Below are positions 30,178-30,502 of a stretch of 30,502 bases of DNA, in pieces. Location of the stretch: IMG/VR virus record IMGVR_UViG_3300028571_000081, positions 1 to 30,502 of that record. The stretch is one strand, 5' to 3'. This DNA is from a virus. Numbering within the stretch: position 1 is the stretch's first letter; each line of letters begins with the position of its first letter. The notes beneath the pieces were generated by a model. The model saw only the letters and a list, made by a program, of their open reading frames with translations, did no database searches and was not told the DNA's origin. The translations under genes and the position numbers were made by a program.

Positions 30178-30502
30178 TTAGAAGGTGCCGCCATCGACCG
30201 TATTGCCATCGAACGTCGTCAGGTTGGTGATGGACCCTCCGGTGATCGCCACGTTGCTGGCTGCCTGCGTCGCGATCGTGCCCAGCCCAAGCGTGGTGCG
30301 CCCTGCCGAGGCGTCCGCGTCATCCACCAGGGACCGGCCAAAGGCGGTGAAGTCTGCCACGCTGGCCGTGCCGGAACCGGTGAAGTAGGGGATTTTGTCG
30401 GCCGCCGATGCCAGCCCGGCGATCGCGGCCAGTTCGGCGTCGTATGCCTGCACGTTGGTGCCGATGACCAGCCCGAGATTGACCCGCGCCCCTGCCTGAT
30501 CG
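30178..30502 (-). CDS. Tail fibre repeat protein (5' end outside window)
   Basis: The C-terminal 107 residues are visible; the frame is open to the right edge. It shows fibre repeats: [23 protein letters not shown] and [26 protein letters not shown] are units of the widespread R-x-x-LGLG-x-x / QAYDA-L tail-fibre repeat. It ends [15 protein letters not shown] followed by TAA. These repeats build the fibre shaft; receptor domains would be elsewhere. Confidence 0.82.
   Translation of the reverse strand, partial: DQAGARVNLGLVIGTNVQAYDAELAAIAGLASAADKIPYFTGSGTASVADFTAFGRSLVDDADASAGRTTLGLGTIATQAASNVAITGGSITNLTTFDGNTVDGGTF

Noticed and set aside
1-30502. CRISPR arrays, tRNA genes, insertion sequences, integrase, retroelement
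   Set aside because: Looked for repeats, cloverleaf-like patterns and recognisable enzymes; none seen.

Overview
This window is a contiguous stretch of a double-stranded DNA tailed phage (or prophage) with a long, flexible, lambda-like tail (siphovirus type). The DNA is GC-rich with strong GC bias at third codon positions. The protein style (IGHNGGPPL-type motif, XkdF-like protease, SleB-type lysin) fits a phage of an alphaproteobacterium. That host call is inference, because no host gene, integrase, tRNA or attachment site is visible. Almost everything is read from the minus strand, so transcription runs from high to low coordinates; one small regulator-like gene is on the plus strand.

In transcription order: (1) 30.5-25.0 kb holds tail fibre/adhesin-type proteins (partial repeat fibre, Mtd-N-like fibre protein, two unknown structural-type proteins, a LamG-like protein, a protein with an Ig-like C-terminus), then a radical SAM/SPASM enzyme and a coiled-coil protein, ended by a hairpin terminator. 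(2) 24.96-22.3 kb begins with a good promoter and holds small proteins, two of them tiny single-span membrane peptides, a lipoprotein, an SleB-type cell-wall hydrolase, a divergent HTH-type gene on the plus strand and an unknown 150-residue protein. This looks like a lysis/accessory block. (3) 22.2-17.4 kb is the head module: portal, XkdF-like protease, a long protein with a nested scaffold-like start, major capsid protein, then a perfect GAAA-loop hairpin. (4) 17.3-14.4 kb holds connector and tail-completion genes. (5) 14.4-11.0 kb holds two tandem paralogous tail-tube proteins and a tail assembly chaperone pair joined by a classic -1 frameshift site. (6) 11.0-0 kb holds a 2022-residue tape measure and the lambda-order M-L-K-I-J tail-tip genes, each overlapping the next by a few bases. 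J runs off the left edge. No terminase is seen next to the portal.

The most unusual signal is a dispersed perfect palindrome, TGCAAC-NN-GTTGCA, present eight times. Five copies sit in intergenic gaps just after stop codons and three lie inside genes. Two of the intergenic copies adjoin an identical 14-bp element carrying TTGACA. This looks like a phage-wide operator or stoperator-type network. The second is the radical SAM/SPASM enzyme embedded among tail-fibre genes, which suggests post-translational modification of a virion or adhesin protein.
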